Translations under genes and position numbers: made by a program
Shown: in pieces, positions 7,277 to 15,736 of the stretch
How the letters are laid out: each line of letters starts with the position of its first letter
Numbering within the stretch: position 1 is the first letter of the stretch
DNA from: Dokdonella_A sp049583635
Lineage (GTDB): Bacteria; Pseudomonadota; Gammaproteobacteria; Xanthomonadales; Rhodanobacteraceae
Reading direction: 5' to 3'
DNA: 64,000 nt
NCBI GenBank assembly: GCA_049583635.1
Contig: JBAUWF010000090.1
Coordinates: 94,160 to 158,159, forward strand
The notes under the pieces: model-generated
What the model saw: the letters and a program-made list of their open reading frames with translations, nothing else
Database searches by the model: none
Told to the model about the DNA's origin: nothing

Positions 7277-9451
7277 ATGCGTCCCAAGTACATCCTGTCT
7301 GGCGCGCTCGCGCTGGCCATTGCCGCGGCCTTTGTTGCGCGCGCCCAAGCAGCGGAAGCGGTGGCCGCCGACCAATCCCAAGCTGAAGACCATAACGGCA
7401 CGACCTTGCAACGAGTTGAAGTGCGCGAACGCGCGCAGGACGACACCCGTCCCAAGCTGCAACACATCATGCGCGAGGTCGACGGGCCGCTGATCACGGT
7501 CACCAAGAAGACCTCGATCACCAAGCTCGACAACATCCCGACAGTCGTGGACAACAACCTGCGCGACCTGTTCGCGCAGACGCCGGGGCTGTATTACTCG
7601 GAGCAGCAATCGACGGGCCAGGTGAATCTCAGCTACCGCGGCATCGGCAATCCGCAGGAATCCGAATTTGTCACGGTACTGCAGGATGGCATTCCGCTCG
7701 AGGGCGACTGGATCGGCTTCCCGACGCTGTATGTCTTCCCGTTGCCGCAGACGATCGCTGAAGTGCAACTGATCCGCGGCGGCAGCTCCCTGTTGTACGG
7801 GCCGGAGCCGCCGCCGGTCGTGAACCTCATCAGCCGCAAGCCGGTCGCCGATCGGCCGCTCGCCGGGTACAGCGAGAACGTCGTTGGCAGCAACGGGTTG
7901 TTCGGGACGTTCAACAAGATTTCCGGTACCCAAGGCCAATGGGATTACCTTATCGACGCGCACTATCGCCGGAGCGACGGCGAACGCAACAACGGCGACT
8001 CGCACCTCAAGGGCACCGATGTGCATATCGGTTATCGCGGTCAGGACGACTCCTATTCCGCGCTCAATTTCCATGCCTACCTGCTCGATACGGGCGATCC
8101 GGGCAAGCTGAGTTATCCACAGTTCCAGGCCGACAACGAGCAGACTACGACACCGTTCAACAAGTTGTGGACCGACCGCTACGTGCTGAGCCTGAGTCAC
8201 GATCGCCAGATCGACGACAACACGGAGTTCACGGCGAAAGTCTGGGCCGGCTACCAGGATCAGGCCTCGCGCTCGCAGGATCGTGGCGCGATGCCGACCA
8301 CCGCGACTTTGCAGGATGAACAGTTCCGATTCGATGGGGTCGATGCACGCGTCGTGCACCATTGGGGTCGTGGCAACGCGTTCACGGCCGGCACCACGCT
8401 TTACCACTCGGATGCGCCGTTCCGGCAGTTCGATACCGATCGGTTGAATCCGGATCGCTACGATCGCGCTGGTACGCCGATTTTGCGTCAGCGGCGCTCA
8501 ACCGACTACGGCGCGATCTTCGCCGAGAATGTTTTCCGCTTCGCCAATCGTTGGCATTTCGTTCCATCGGTGCGCATCGAACGCGAGAAGGTCAACATCA
8601 ACGAGCAGATCCACGCCGGTCGCGACAACCTGTTCGACGGTAGCGTCAGTCACACGGTGCCATTGTTAGGGCTTGGTCTGGGTAACGATTTCGGTCACCA
8701 GAACGAGAGCTATTTCAACGTCTCCCAAGGCTGGCGCCCGGTGCGTTATTTCGATGTCGCCTCACCGTTCGGTTCGATCGACTACACCCTCAACAATCCG
8801 GATCCGACCCACGTCGTTTCGTTCGAGGGTGGAGTACATGGAACGCCTGTCGCCGGACTGTTCTACGACGCCAGCCTGTTCTGGATCAACGTGAAGGACC
8901 GTATCGAGCGCCAGCCGACCGGCGTTGCGAACAACACGATCAACGTCAACACCGGCGACACGCGCCATCGCGGTTTCGAGGGACAGATCGATTATGACTT
9001 TCTCGCGGCGCGTGATCCGAAAACGAAACAGCATCTGTCGTTGTTCGCCAACCTGAGTCTGCTCGATGCCGAGTTCACTTCGACCCGCGATCCGGCCAAC
9101 CAAGGCAACGAGCCGGCGTTCTCGCCGCACTATCTCGCACGTGTCGGTGTGACCTACCACGAGGACAAGAAGCTCAAGCTCGCGCTGTCGGTGGTGTCGG
9201 TCGGCAGCCAGTACTTTGCCGATTCCAATCAGCCCGTCGGCGCGCCGGGCGATGCCAATTACATCCCGGCCAAGGTGCCGGGCTATACCGTTGCCGATTT
9301 CAGTGCCGACTACTGGGTGCTGCCGCAGGTGCGCCTGCTCGGCGGGGTGTCCAACATCGCCGACCGCAAGTACTACAACCGGGTGTTCTCGAACGGCATT
9401 GATCCGGCGGCCGGCCGTACGTTCTATGTCGGTGCCTCCTACGAGTTCTGA
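7277..9451 (+). CDS. TonB-dependent outer membrane receptor (FecA-like)
   Basis: A 724-residue outer membrane receptor for energised uptake, most likely of an iron chelate. A signal peptide ends near AQA (residue 25). A TonB-box-like stretch (TTLQRVEVRE) precedes the plug domain (about residues 65-190: NIPTVVDNNLRDLF, VNLSYRGIG, LIRGGSSLLYGPEPP). The barrel follows and ends in Phe (YVGASYEF), as outer membrane proteins do. ATG at 7277 has an AAGGGGAAAG ribosome site. It is monocistronic, with a hairpin 75 bases after the stop. I saw no clear Fur box upstream. The substrate is not determined by the sequence. Confidence 0.9.
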   Translation: MRPKYILSGALALAIAAAFVARAQAAEAVAADQSQAEDHNGTTLQRVEVRERAQDDTRPKLQHIMREVDGPLITVTKKTSITKLDNIPTVVDNNLRDLFAQTPGLYYSEQQSTGQVNLSYRGIGNPQESEFVTVLQDGIPLEGDWIGFPTLYVFPLPQTIAEVQLIRGGSSLLYGPEPPPVVNLISRKPVADRPLAGYSENVVGSNGLFGTFNKISGTQGQWDYLIDAHYRRSDGERNNGDSHLKGTDVHIGYRGQDDSYSALNFHAYLLDTGDPGKLSYPQFQADNEQTTTPFNKLWTDRYVLSLSHDRQIDDNTEFTAKVWAGYQDQASRSQDRGAMPTTATLQDEQFRFDGVDARVVHHWGRGNAFTAGTTLYHSDAPFRQFDTDRLNPDRYDRAGTPILRQRRSTDYGAIFAENVFRFANRWHFVPSVRIEREKVNINEQIHAGRDNLFDGSVSHTVPLLGLGLGNDFGHQNESYFNVSQGWRPVRYFDVASPFGSIDYTLNNPDPTHVVSFEGGVHGTPVAGLFYDASLFWINVKDRIERQPTGVANNTINVNTGDTRHRGFEGQIDYDFLAARDPKTKQHLSLFANLSLLDAEFTSTRDPANQGNEPAFSPHYLARVGVTYHEDKKLKLALSVVSVGSQYFADSNQPVGAPGDANYIPAKVPGYTVADFSADYWVLPQVRLLGGVSNIADRKYYNRVFSNGIDPAAGRTFYVGASYEF

Positions 9452-9821
9452 CAAGACGGGACAGGAGTGGCGCATGTCGGGGAAAGGCCGTACGCAACAG
9501 CAGAACACGCCTCCATGACTCGCCAGCCCATCGAGCCCTTGGAGACAAGGACTCGATGGGTCCCGCCATCCTTCAACGGGCGGCCGTGTCAGCCGGCCTG
9601 CTGCGGGGCCGTGGAAGCCGACAAATGTCAGCTCATGACGAACACCGTGCCCAGCAGTGCCGGGCCGGCAGCGATCGGTCGAACGCCGGACAAGACCGCA
9701 CGAAACCGCTCCGAATGGCGGCCTGCAAACGGATGGAGCATTTCGGGCACGTCCGTAACAGGCGGCTCAAAGCGTAAAATTGTGCATTGGCGCACAGCTT
9801 GCGTGGGCAACGGAAGCAATA
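9452..9821. other. 370-base gap between TonB receptor and secreted protease
   Basis: Apart from the hairpin at 9527-9560 I see no coding signal: the small open frames here have no ribosome site and no recognisable protein text. The promoter of the downstream protease should lie in the last ~60 bases, where TAAAAT (9774-9779) is a possible -10 element. Confidence 0.5.
9527..9560 (+). terminator. Strong hairpin after the TonB receptor gene (possible terminator)
   Basis: CCCATCGAG (9527-9535) pairs perfectly with CTCGATGGG (9552-9560). Inside it CTTG (9538-9541) pairs with CAAG (9546-9549) around a GAGA loop, with a CC/GA mismatch between the two stems. It begins 75 bases after the receptor stop codon. 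There is no T-run afterwards, so it may be an RNA stability hairpin or a non-canonical terminator. Confidence 0.5.
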
Positions 9822-11180
9822 ATGCTTTCAGTTCAATGCCTTGTGTCTCTCATGCGCTTGCTCGGACTACTGCTGTTGTTGGCTTCCGTCGGTGCCGCGG
9901 CATCGCCCGCACCCGGTTCGGTGACGCTTGACCGCGCGACACTTGGCCGGCTTGATGCGCTGCGACCTGGGGATACGCTGGTGCTGCCCGCATTTCCCGC
10001 GGGCCCGGGTGTACTTGCGTCGGTTCGTCTGGAGCGCGTGGACATCTACGCGCCGGGCGCGCACATCGTTGAAGTCGGCCCAGGCGGCGAGCGTGAAGTG
10101 CCGCGCAGCCGACGCATCGAACTGATCGGCAGCGGCATCGATTCCGACATGCGGGTGAGTCTCTCGTTCGATCCCGGGTTCGGTCGGGTTCGCGGCAGCG
10201 GCTCCGACGCGTCCGGAGCGTATGCAATCATTGCAGATCAGGACGGATCCGGGTTGCATCTCCATGCCATCGCGGCCGACCAGGCGTTGCCCAGAGGCGT
10301 GGTTCCCCATTTCGATTCGCGCCACGACTCGGTGCCGAGCGGCCAGCCGATGCCGAGCGAGCTGCAGCTCCATCTCGCCAGGCTGGCCGAGCCGCTCACC
10401 GGTGAACCGCGGGTCGCAGTCCTTGCGATCGACACCGATACCGAATTCATGGCCGAGCGTTTCGCCAACGGATCGGCGGCTGCCACAGACTGGATCGCCG
10501 ATTTGTTCGGCGTGATGAACGTCATGTACGAGCGCGATCTCGATGTGCGGCTAAGTCAAGGCACCACATATCTGCGTACGGGGAGCGACCCGTACAGCGC
10601 CAGCGATACACCGGCCGACATGACCGATCTCAACGAGTTCGGCAGTTACTGGCAGGCGCATTACGCAAACGTCCCACGCAGTTTCGCGATGCTGCTTTCC
10701 GGCAAATCTTCGAGCGCCAATTACGCCTCGGGCATCGCCTGGATCAATTCCTACTGCCACACCCAATCGAACGGGGGCAGCTACAGCGTCAATCAGGTAT
10801 TCATGAATTCGGCGATTCCGGTCGATCTGTCGGCCCTGATCACCGGGCACGAGCTCGGCCACAACCTGGGCGCGTGGCATACGCACTGCACCGATGCGTC
10901 AACAGGGGGTGCGCCGGCTGCGACCAATACCGTCGATCAGTGCTTCAACGGTGAGGCGTCCCAAGGCTGCTACAGCGGTCCTACCAGTTGCCCGACCAGT
11001 GGTCCGGGACATCCGCTCGGCACGATCATGAGCTACTGCAACCTGAACAGTTGCGGTGGTCAGAACGTCATGCAGTTCCACCCGACCGAGATCACCAAGC
11101 TGTCGGCGCTGATTTCCGCGAATACGCCGAGCTGCCTGACGGAAGGCGGCGATGCGCTCTTCGCAAACGGGTTCGAATGA
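9822..11180 (+). CDS. Secreted reprolysin-like (M12B) zinc metalloprotease with GFE tail
   Basis: A 452-residue exported protease. A signal peptide (MRLLGLLLLLASVGAAASPA core) is followed by a ~200-residue pro/beta domain, then the metzincin active site HELGHNLGAWH (His343, Glu344, His347, His353) and the Met-turn IMSY. Cysteine-rich text between them (CTDAS, CFNGEASQGCYSGPTSC) matches reprolysin-type bacterial proteases. It ends DALFANGFE, a short C-terminal tail typical of exported Lysobacterales proteins. ATG 9822 is chosen because GGAAG lies 8 bases upstream; ATG 9780 and 9852 are also in frame. It is monocistronic and converges on arginase. Confidence 0.88.
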   Translation: MLSVQCLVSLMRLLGLLLLLASVGAAASPAPGSVTLDRATLGRLDALRPGDTLVLPAFPAGPGVLASVRLERVDIYAPGAHIVEVGPGGEREVPRSRRIELIGSGIDSDMRVSLSFDPGFGRVRGSGSDASGAYAIIADQDGSGLHLHAIAADQALPRGVVPHFDSRHDSVPSGQPMPSELQLHLARLAEPLTGEPRVAVLAIDTDTEFMAERFANGSAAATDWIADLFGVMNVMYERDLDVRLSQGTTYLRTGSDPYSASDTPADMTDLNEFGSYWQAHYANVPRSFAMLLSGKSSSANYASGIAWINSYCHTQSNGGSYSVNQVFMNSAIPVDLSALITGHELGHNLGAWHTHCTDASTGGAPAATNTVDQCFNGEASQGCYSGPTSCPTSGPGHPLGTIMSYCNLNSCGGQNVMQFHPTEITKLSALISANTPSCLTEGGDALFANGFE

Positions 11181-11186
11181 GACTTG

Positions 11187-12107
11187 TCAGTCCCGCATCA
11201 GAGTCGATTTGCCGAAAAGACTTTCGACCAGATCGACCATGAGATCGGCGGTGCGGTTGTGTTCGTCGAACGCCGGATTGAGTTCGACCAGATCGAGCGA
11301 ACGCATGCGACCGCTGTCGGCGATCATCTCCATGCATAACTGCGCTTCACGATAGTTCGGGCCGCCCGGTACGGTGGTGCCGACTGCCGGCGCGATTGCC
11401 GGATCAAGAAAATCGACATCGAAGCTGACGTGCAGGTGGGTATCCGCGTCGACATGGGCGAGCGCGTTTTCCATCACTTTCTTCATGCCGATCTCGTCGA
11501 TGCTGCGCATGTCGAAGATATCGAGCCCGTTGTCGTGCACCAGCCTTTTTTCGCCGCGGTCGACTGAACGAATGCCGATCTGGTGAATCGCCGAGGGTGG
11601 GATGGCGGGAGCGCTGCCGCCGAGTTCGGTCAGTTCGCGCGGGCCGTGGCCACACAGACAGGCGACCGGCATGCCATGGATGTTGCCCGAGGGTGTGATC
11701 GTGCTGGTGTTGAAGTCGGCATGTGCGTCGAGCCAGAAGATGACCAGCTTCGTTCCGCGCTCGCGACAGTGGCGCGCGACTGCGGTGATCGAGCCGATCG
11801 CCAGGCAATGATCGCCGCCGAGCATGATCGGCAACCGGCCCCCTGTGAGTTCCGCCGCAGTCGCTTCCATGACGCTGCGTGTCCACGCCAGGACCTCGTT
11901 CAGATGCCGATAGCCGCCGATCGGCGGCCGCCACGGGTTGATCGGTCCGGCCAGATTGCCACAATCGGCCACGTCGATGCCGCGCGCGGCCAGCGCCTGC
12001 GCCAGCCCCGCAACGCGCAGCGCCTCGGGGCCCATCGAAGCACCGCGGTCGGCCGCGCCGATATCGGTCGGCGCGCCTATCAGGGATACGGCGGGAAACT
12101 CTTGCAT
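11187..12107 (-). CDS. rocF: Arginase
   Basis: A 306-residue manganese enzyme splitting arginine to ornithine and urea. Binuclear-site motifs are all present: GGDHCLAIG, DAHADFNT, SGNIHGMP and SFDVDFLDP. The C-terminal LVELNPAFDEHNRTA segment is typical of arginases (rather than agmatinases), as is the N-terminal LIGAPTDIGAADRG. ATG 12107 is chosen over the longer ORF start at 12155 because the extension has no family equivalent and would run into the 3' end of tRNA-Thr. The tRNA lies just upstream on the same strand, so the two could share a transcript. Confidence 0.93.
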   Translation of the reverse strand: MQEFPAVSLIGAPTDIGAADRGASMGPEALRVAGLAQALAARGIDVADCGNLAGPINPWRPPIGGYRHLNEVLAWTRSVMEATAAELTGGRLPIMLGGDHCLAIGSITAVARHCRERGTKLVIFWLDAHADFNTSTITPSGNIHGMPVACLCGHGPRELTELGGSAPAIPPSAIHQIGIRSVDRGEKRLVHDNGLDIFDMRSIDEIGMKKVMENALAHVDADTHLHVSFDVDFLDPAIAPAVGTTVPGGPNYREAQLCMEMIADSGRMRSLDLVELNPAFDEHNRTADLMVDLVESLFGKSTLMRD

Positions 12108-12143
12108 GATGGTATCCACTCTGCGCGATTGCGTGACGACGCA

Positions 12144-12219
12144 TGGTGCCGGCACCCGGACTCGAACTGGGGACCTACCGCTTACAAGGCGGTTGCTCTA
12201 CCAACTGAGCTATGCCGGC
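12144..12219 (-). tRNA. tRNA-Thr (anticodon UGU)
   Basis: Reading the minus strand gives a complete cloverleaf: acceptor GCCGGCA paired with TGCCGGC, D-arm GCTC-AGTTGGTA-GAGC, anticodon stem ACCGC/GCGGT around the loop CTTGTAA (anticodon TGT), and T-arm CCCAG-TTCGAGT-CCGGG (one mismatch at its base). The 3' CCA is encoded (12144-12146). It lies just upstream of the arginase start. Confidence 0.96.
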
Positions 12220-12228
12220 GCGAAGTCT

Positions 12229-12234
12229 ATTCTA
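12229..12234 (-). promoter_or_regulatory. Putative -10 element (TAGAAT) for tRNA-Thr
   Basis: Read on the minus strand, TAGAAT ends 9 bases before the tRNA 5' end at 12219, the expected position for a stable-RNA promoter. The -35 region (about 12251-12257) is not close to consensus. Confidence 0.4.
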
Positions 12235-12319
12235 GTGGACTGCAACGATCATTCCGAGAGCGTTCCGCCCGGGTCTCGCGAAAGCGCGATCTCACTCCCC
12301 CGGGGACGTCGCAGTCCAC
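12235..12319. repeat. Long inverted repeat with nested stems between tRNA-Thr and the SPOR gene
   Basis: GTGGACTGC (12235-12243) is an exact reverse complement of GCAGTCCAC (12311-12319). The 67 bases between contain further complementary arms: CCGGG with CCCGG, and TCGCG-AAAG-CGCGA. Together they could fold into one branched RNA of 85 nt. The right half lies where the minus-strand SPOR transcript would end; the left half abuts the tRNA -10 element. No coding potential. Confidence 0.45.
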
Positions 12320-12362
12320 CAACAAGGCAACTGTTACCGTCTCCGCAGGTGCTTGCATTGGC

Positions 12363-13031
12363 TCAGAAACAATCGATCGTCTTTTCCTGCAAGCCGGCAG
12401 CATCCGGCACCTGTTTGCGCCAATTCACCGATTGGCCGGGTTCGACCGCGTAGTCGACCCAGTACACCGGCAGATCCTCGCTGCGCGCGATCAATTGCGG
12501 TGCGAAGCCGAGCCCGGCGATTTCAGTGCGGCGACGTTCGGCATTGCCGCGATCATGGAACAGTCCGAGCGACACGGTGTTTTCCTGATCGCCGGCGGTG
12601 ACCACGTAATAGTCGCGCACGCCCTTTTGCGACAGGCGTCGAGCGGCGTCGAGCGCTTCCTCGCGTGTTGCCAGCGCAGGCAGATACACCCAGTAGCCGC
12701 GCGCCTCGGTCGCGTGCGCTTCGCGAAACTGCACTCGACGTGTTAACGGCAGCAGCGCGTTCATCGCCGCGCGCATGTCGGCCTGACTCGGAAACGGACC
12801 GATTGAATGGCATTCGTCGTTGGCGAGCTCGGCCTTGTTTTCGGGCGCCGCGGCCATTTCCGCACTCGCCGCATCGCCGCTGTTCTCACGCTCGGACAGC
12901 AACACCAGCGGTGCGACCCCCGGATCGGTCGCGGGCGGCGCATGCGCTTGCGGCGCGTGCGTGAAGACCAGCCAGCAGGCGGCGCCGATATTGAGAGTCA
13001 GCAGCAGCAGGAAAAGCACACGGACGAACAT
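12363..13031 (-). CDS. SPOR-domain membrane-anchored protein
   Basis: A 222-residue protein with one N-terminal transmembrane segment (MFVRVLFLLLLTLNIGAACWLVF), a Pro/Ala-rich linker and a region at about residues 75-160 with the SPOR pattern: GPFPSQADMRAAMNAL, RGYWVYLPALATREEALDAA and LGLFHDRGNAERR. SPOR domains bind denuded peptidoglycan glycan strands, often at the division site, so a periplasmic envelope role is likely. ATG 13031 is chosen at the membrane segment. It lies 40 bases downstream of coaX on the same strand, closing a birA-coaX-SPOR series. The same order is common in Lysobacterales and pseudomonads. Confidence 0.83.
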   Translation of the reverse strand: MFVRVLFLLLLTLNIGAACWLVFTHAPQAHAPPATDPGVAPLVLLSERENSGDAASAEMAAAPENKAELANDECHSIGPFPSQADMRAAMNALLPLTRRVQFREAHATEARGYWVYLPALATREEALDAARRLSQKGVRDYYVVTAGDQENTVSLGLFHDRGNAERRRTEIAGLGFAPQLIARSEDLPVYWVDYAVEPGQSVNWRKQVPDAAGLQEKTIDCF

Positions 13032-13071
13032 GGAGCAACTAGCGCCGGACAACGTATGGGAGTGCTTGATT

Positions 13072-13860
13072 CTAGCGCCGTCGCTCCAGCGCGGAGATTC
13101 GCGCCGCGCTCTCCACTGTGCCGGCGACGGCATCTTCGGCCCATAGCGCGAGGCCGCGCAGTACCAGATCATGACGGCGTTCGGCACGCGGCACGAGGGA
13201 CGCGAGTTCTTCACCACCACCACCGGTCAGGATGGTGGCCACTTCGGTGCACAGCCGCTGTACGCTGACGCGCTGGAAGCGCTCGATCAGAGCAACCGCA
13301 GCCAGCAGCGAGCCGCTGTGCAACGCATCGGCCGTGTTGTCGGCAAACTCACACAACCGACCCGGTGCTTCGATAACGCGAGCGGTCGCTCCGGTCACCG
13401 CATCGCGCGCCAATGTCGGGCTGGCTGTGATCAAGCCGCCCAAGTGGCAGCCGTTGGCGTCGATTGCGTCAAGCGTCAAGGCGGTGCCGACGCTGACGAG
13501 AATTTGCGCACGCGGCGTTTCTGCGTGCAAGGCAGCCAGCGCCATGAAGCGATCGATACCGAGCCGCTGCGCCGTGGTGTAAGCGTTGCGAATGCCGAGC
13601 GCCGAGCGTTGACTGCGCAGGAATTCCGGCACCACGCCGAATCGCTCGCGTGCGAATTCGGCCAGATCCGCCTCGCGCTCCGAGGTGATGACGCTGGCAA
13701 CGAAAATGGCGTCCGGCCTCGGCAATGCCGACCAATTGCTGCCGAGCGCTTCGGCGAGCGGAATGCCGGCGTGCGCGAACACACCCCCCGGCGCGAATCG
13801 CTGATGATCGACCGTTGCCCATTTCAGACGGCTGTTGCCGAGGTCCACTAACAATTTCAT
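13072..13860 (-). CDS. coaX: Type III pantothenate kinase
   Basis: A 262-residue ASKHA-fold enzyme that phosphorylates pantothenate, the first step of coenzyme A synthesis. Motifs: DLGNSRLKWA (phosphate-binding start), GIDRFMALAALHAE, SVGTALTLDAID and GGLITASPTLARDA. CoaX needs a monovalent cation and is not feedback-inhibited by CoA, unlike CoaA. Its ATG overlaps the birA stop as ATGA (13857-13860), so it is translationally coupled to birA. The stop TAG lies within a TAGAAT sequence that could also serve as -10 element for the next gene. Confidence 0.93.
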   Translation of the reverse strand: MKLLVDLGNSRLKWATVDHQRFAPGGVFAHAGIPLAEALGSNWSALPRPDAIFVASVITSEREADLAEFARERFGVVPEFLRSQRSALGIRNAYTTAQRLGIDRFMALAALHAETPRAQILVSVGTALTLDAIDANGCHLGGLITASPTLARDAVTGATARVIEAPGRLCEFADNTADALHSGSLLAAVALIERFQRVSVQRLCTEVATILTGGGGEELASLVPRAERRHDLVLRGLALWAEDAVAGTVESAARISALERRR

Positions 13861-14879
13861 TCGATATCCCGCACGCTGACCGTGCCCGCATCCACGCTGA
13901 ATACGCCGTTGCCGTCTTCCACACGCAGTGCGCCGCGCGCATCGATACCACAGGCGACCCCTTCGCGCATCGCCCCCGGCCCGCATACGCGCACGCGTTT
14001 GCCGGCCAGTGCATCGTAGCGCGCATATTCGGCGGAAAACGCCGCAAGCCCTTTGTTGGCAAAAATTTCGAGTGCGTCGATCAAGCGCCGCAACAACGCC
14101 GCAGCCATGCGATTACGCTCCGGAACACCGTCAGGAGCGAGCGCTGCAAGATCGATACATGGCTGATCTATAGCCGCCGTGTCGTTGAGGCGAACGTTGA
14201 GCCCGACCCCGATTACCGCGTGGCACGGCCCGAGTGCATCCCCTCCGAGTTCGATCAGAATGCCGGCAAGTTTGCGCTGACCCGCGACAATATCGTTCGG
14301 CCACTTGAGCCGGACGGAATCCACGCCCACGTCGGCGAGTGCGCGCACGACGGCCAAGCCGGCCGCCACGCTCAGGCCCGCGAGTGCCGCGATCGACAGA
14401 TCGAACCGCTTCAGCAACGACAACGCCAAGCCGCCGCATAACGGCAGGTGCCAGGCGCGACCGCACCGGCCGCGGCCGGCGATCTGGATTTCTGCGAGAC
14501 ATGCCAGCCTGTCGGGCGCACCCTGCGCGGCGAGACGCAGCAGCTCGCTGTTGGTCGAGTCGATGTGCCAATGCACGTGAAGACCGCCCAGAGATGCACC
14601 GCGTGCCGACGTGCAGCGCGCGAACTCAGCGGCGACCGTTCTCGGGTCAAGCAGGTCGACCGGTGCCGACAAGCGGTAGCCACGGCCGCTTTCGGCGACG
14701 ATCGGCACGCCTGAAGCGCGCAAGCGTTCAATCTGTTTCCAGACTGCGGCGCGTGTGACGCCGAGCCTTCGCGCCAGCGCGCTGCCGGATATCACGCGAT
14801 CGGCCGCCAGTTCAGCGAGCACGACGCACGATACCGGCGGGGCGGCAATGGATGGGGCAGCGGGCAAAACGGTCTGCAT
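13857..14879 (-). CDS. birA: Bifunctional biotin--protein ligase / biotin operon repressor BirA
   Basis: A 340-residue protein that attaches biotin to acetyl-CoA carboxylase carrier protein and can repress biotin genes. An N-terminal winged helix (ISGSALARRLGVTRAAVWKQIERL, about residues 30-55) precedes the ligase domain with GRGRCGRAW (biotinyl-AMP binding), LKWPNDIV and KLAGILIEL. A C-terminal SH3-like domain ends the protein. ATG 14879 gives MQTVLPAAPS; an in-frame ATG at 14903 would add 8 residues. Neither has a strong ribosome site. First gene of birA-coaX. Confidence 0.93.
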   Translation of the reverse strand: MQTVLPAAPSIAAPPVSCVVLAELAADRVISGSALARRLGVTRAAVWKQIERLRASGVPIVAESGRGYRLSAPVDLLDPRTVAAEFARCTSARGASLGGLHVHWHIDSTNSELLRLAAQGAPDRLACLAEIQIAGRGRCGRAWHLPLCGGLALSLLKRFDLSIAALAGLSVAAGLAVVRALADVGVDSVRLKWPNDIVAGQRKLAGILIELGGDALGPCHAVIGVGLNVRLNDTAAIDQPCIDLAALAPDGVPERNRMAAALLRRLIDALEIFANKGLAAFSAEYARYDALAGKRVRVCGPGAMREGVACGIDARGALRVEDGNGVFSVDAGTVSVRDIE

Positions 14880-15105
14880 CGGTTTGCATCGACGAGGGCA
14901 CACTGTACCGCACGGGCGCTTCCAGCACGGTCGTGCGCCTGTTCCGTGTTGCGCGAAGGTCTACCGAACCGTTGCGCGGCTGCGGCTTTGTCGGGAATGA
15001 CAATCCTTCACATGTCAGGAGCGACGGTTCGGGCGCATATGCGTATCTCCCGAATTCAGCGCCCGGGCGTGCTCGATCTTGCAGCGCGGCTGTTTCCGGA
15101 ACGCT

Positions 15106-15138
15106 GTCCGCTAGTGTCCGGTTTTTTGTCCGGCGGAC
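15106..15138. repeat. Inverted repeat GTCCGC...GCGGAC with internal GTCCGG direct repeat
   Basis: GTCCGC (15106-15111) and GCGGAC (15133-15138) are exact reverse complements; GTCCGG occurs twice between them (15116-15121 and 15128-15133) separated by TTTTTT. It could be an operator or the birA-side boundary of the intergenic region. Confidence 0.3.
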
Positions 15139-15272
15139 GAAGGACATGCCGATTGTTCGCGCTGCAAGTCCGCCAGATGGTGCTCTCGTCGCTGGCATGA
15201 TCGATGCTAAAAGCCTTTGCTATAGGCTGGATGGCCGGCCACGGGTGGAGCCGAGAGGCGGATCGTGCGAGC

Positions 15273-15294
15273 ATGGGCGCCTGCCCCGGCCCAT
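15273..15294 (+). promoter_or_regulatory. Leader hairpin upstream of the small secreted protein
   Basis: ATGGGC (15273-15278) pairs with GCCCAT (15289-15294). The hairpin ends 28 bases before the ATG at 15323, between the likely promoter and the ribosome site GGGAG (15311-15315). It could affect translation or message stability. Confidence 0.3.
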
Positions 15295-15322
15295 CGTGAC
15301 CATCGAAACCGGGAGTCCCACG

Positions 15323-15736
15323 ATGAAAAAATGGCCCATTGCTCTGGTGGCCTTCACGGCTGCGCTTTTGGCGCCGGTCATCCATGCCGGTCAGTTGTCG
15401 CTGAATGCCGGATTTGCCCTGGCGCAGAATTCCGACGGGGGTGAGGGCGGTTCCAGCGTTGCGCGCATGCACCCGAAGGTACTGGACGACGCGCGGTTGC
15501 CGGCCCACCTCGACGTTGCGGGCGACGCGGGTTACCTGCGTGGCGTGGGCGATGGCGCCGTCATCACGCCGCCGGATGTCGACAACGCTTCCAAGCCGGC
15601 CATGGCGACGGCGGCCAACGCACTCGATCCCGCAGTTGGCTTCCAGCGTCACGCTGCACATCCGCAGGCACCGGACCACCCAAAAACCGCCGACTTCCAC
15701 CGCTGGCAATCCCTGGTGCCGGGCGCTATAAAGTAG
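15323..15736 (+). CDS. Small secreted protein of unknown function
   Basis: A 137-residue protein with a clear signal peptide (MKKWPIALVAFTAALLAPVIHA), so the mature protein is about 115 residues. The mature part is rich in Ala, Asp, His and Gly, without cysteine, and appears largely disordered. It contains NSDGGEGGSSVARMHPKVLD and ends FHRWQSLVPGAIK. ATG 15323 has GGGAG 7 bases upstream. I recognise no family. It precedes the C25 peptidase by 216 bases on the same strand, but nothing ties their functions together. Confidence 0.6.
   Translation: MKKWPIALVAFTAALLAPVIHAGQLSLNAGFALAQNSDGGEGGSSVARMHPKVLDDARLPAHLDVAGDAGYLRGVGDGAVITPPDVDNASKPAMATAANALDPAVGFQRHAAHPQAPDHPKTADFHRWQSLVPGAIK

Larger units (their letters stand above)
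14880..15322. other. 443-base divergent intergenic region with two inverted repeats
   Basis: It lies between birA (minus) and the small secreted protein (plus). I see no convincing gene. It contains an inverted repeat at 15106-15138 and a hairpin at 15273-15294. A possible promoter for the plus-strand gene is TATAGG (15220-15225) after TTTGC. The distance from there to the start codon implies a 5' leader of roughly 90 bases. Confidence 0.45.

Noticed and set aside
9467..9931. 154-codon frame after the TonB receptor
   Set aside because: It overlaps the signal peptide of the protease in another frame and runs through the hairpin; no ribosome site.
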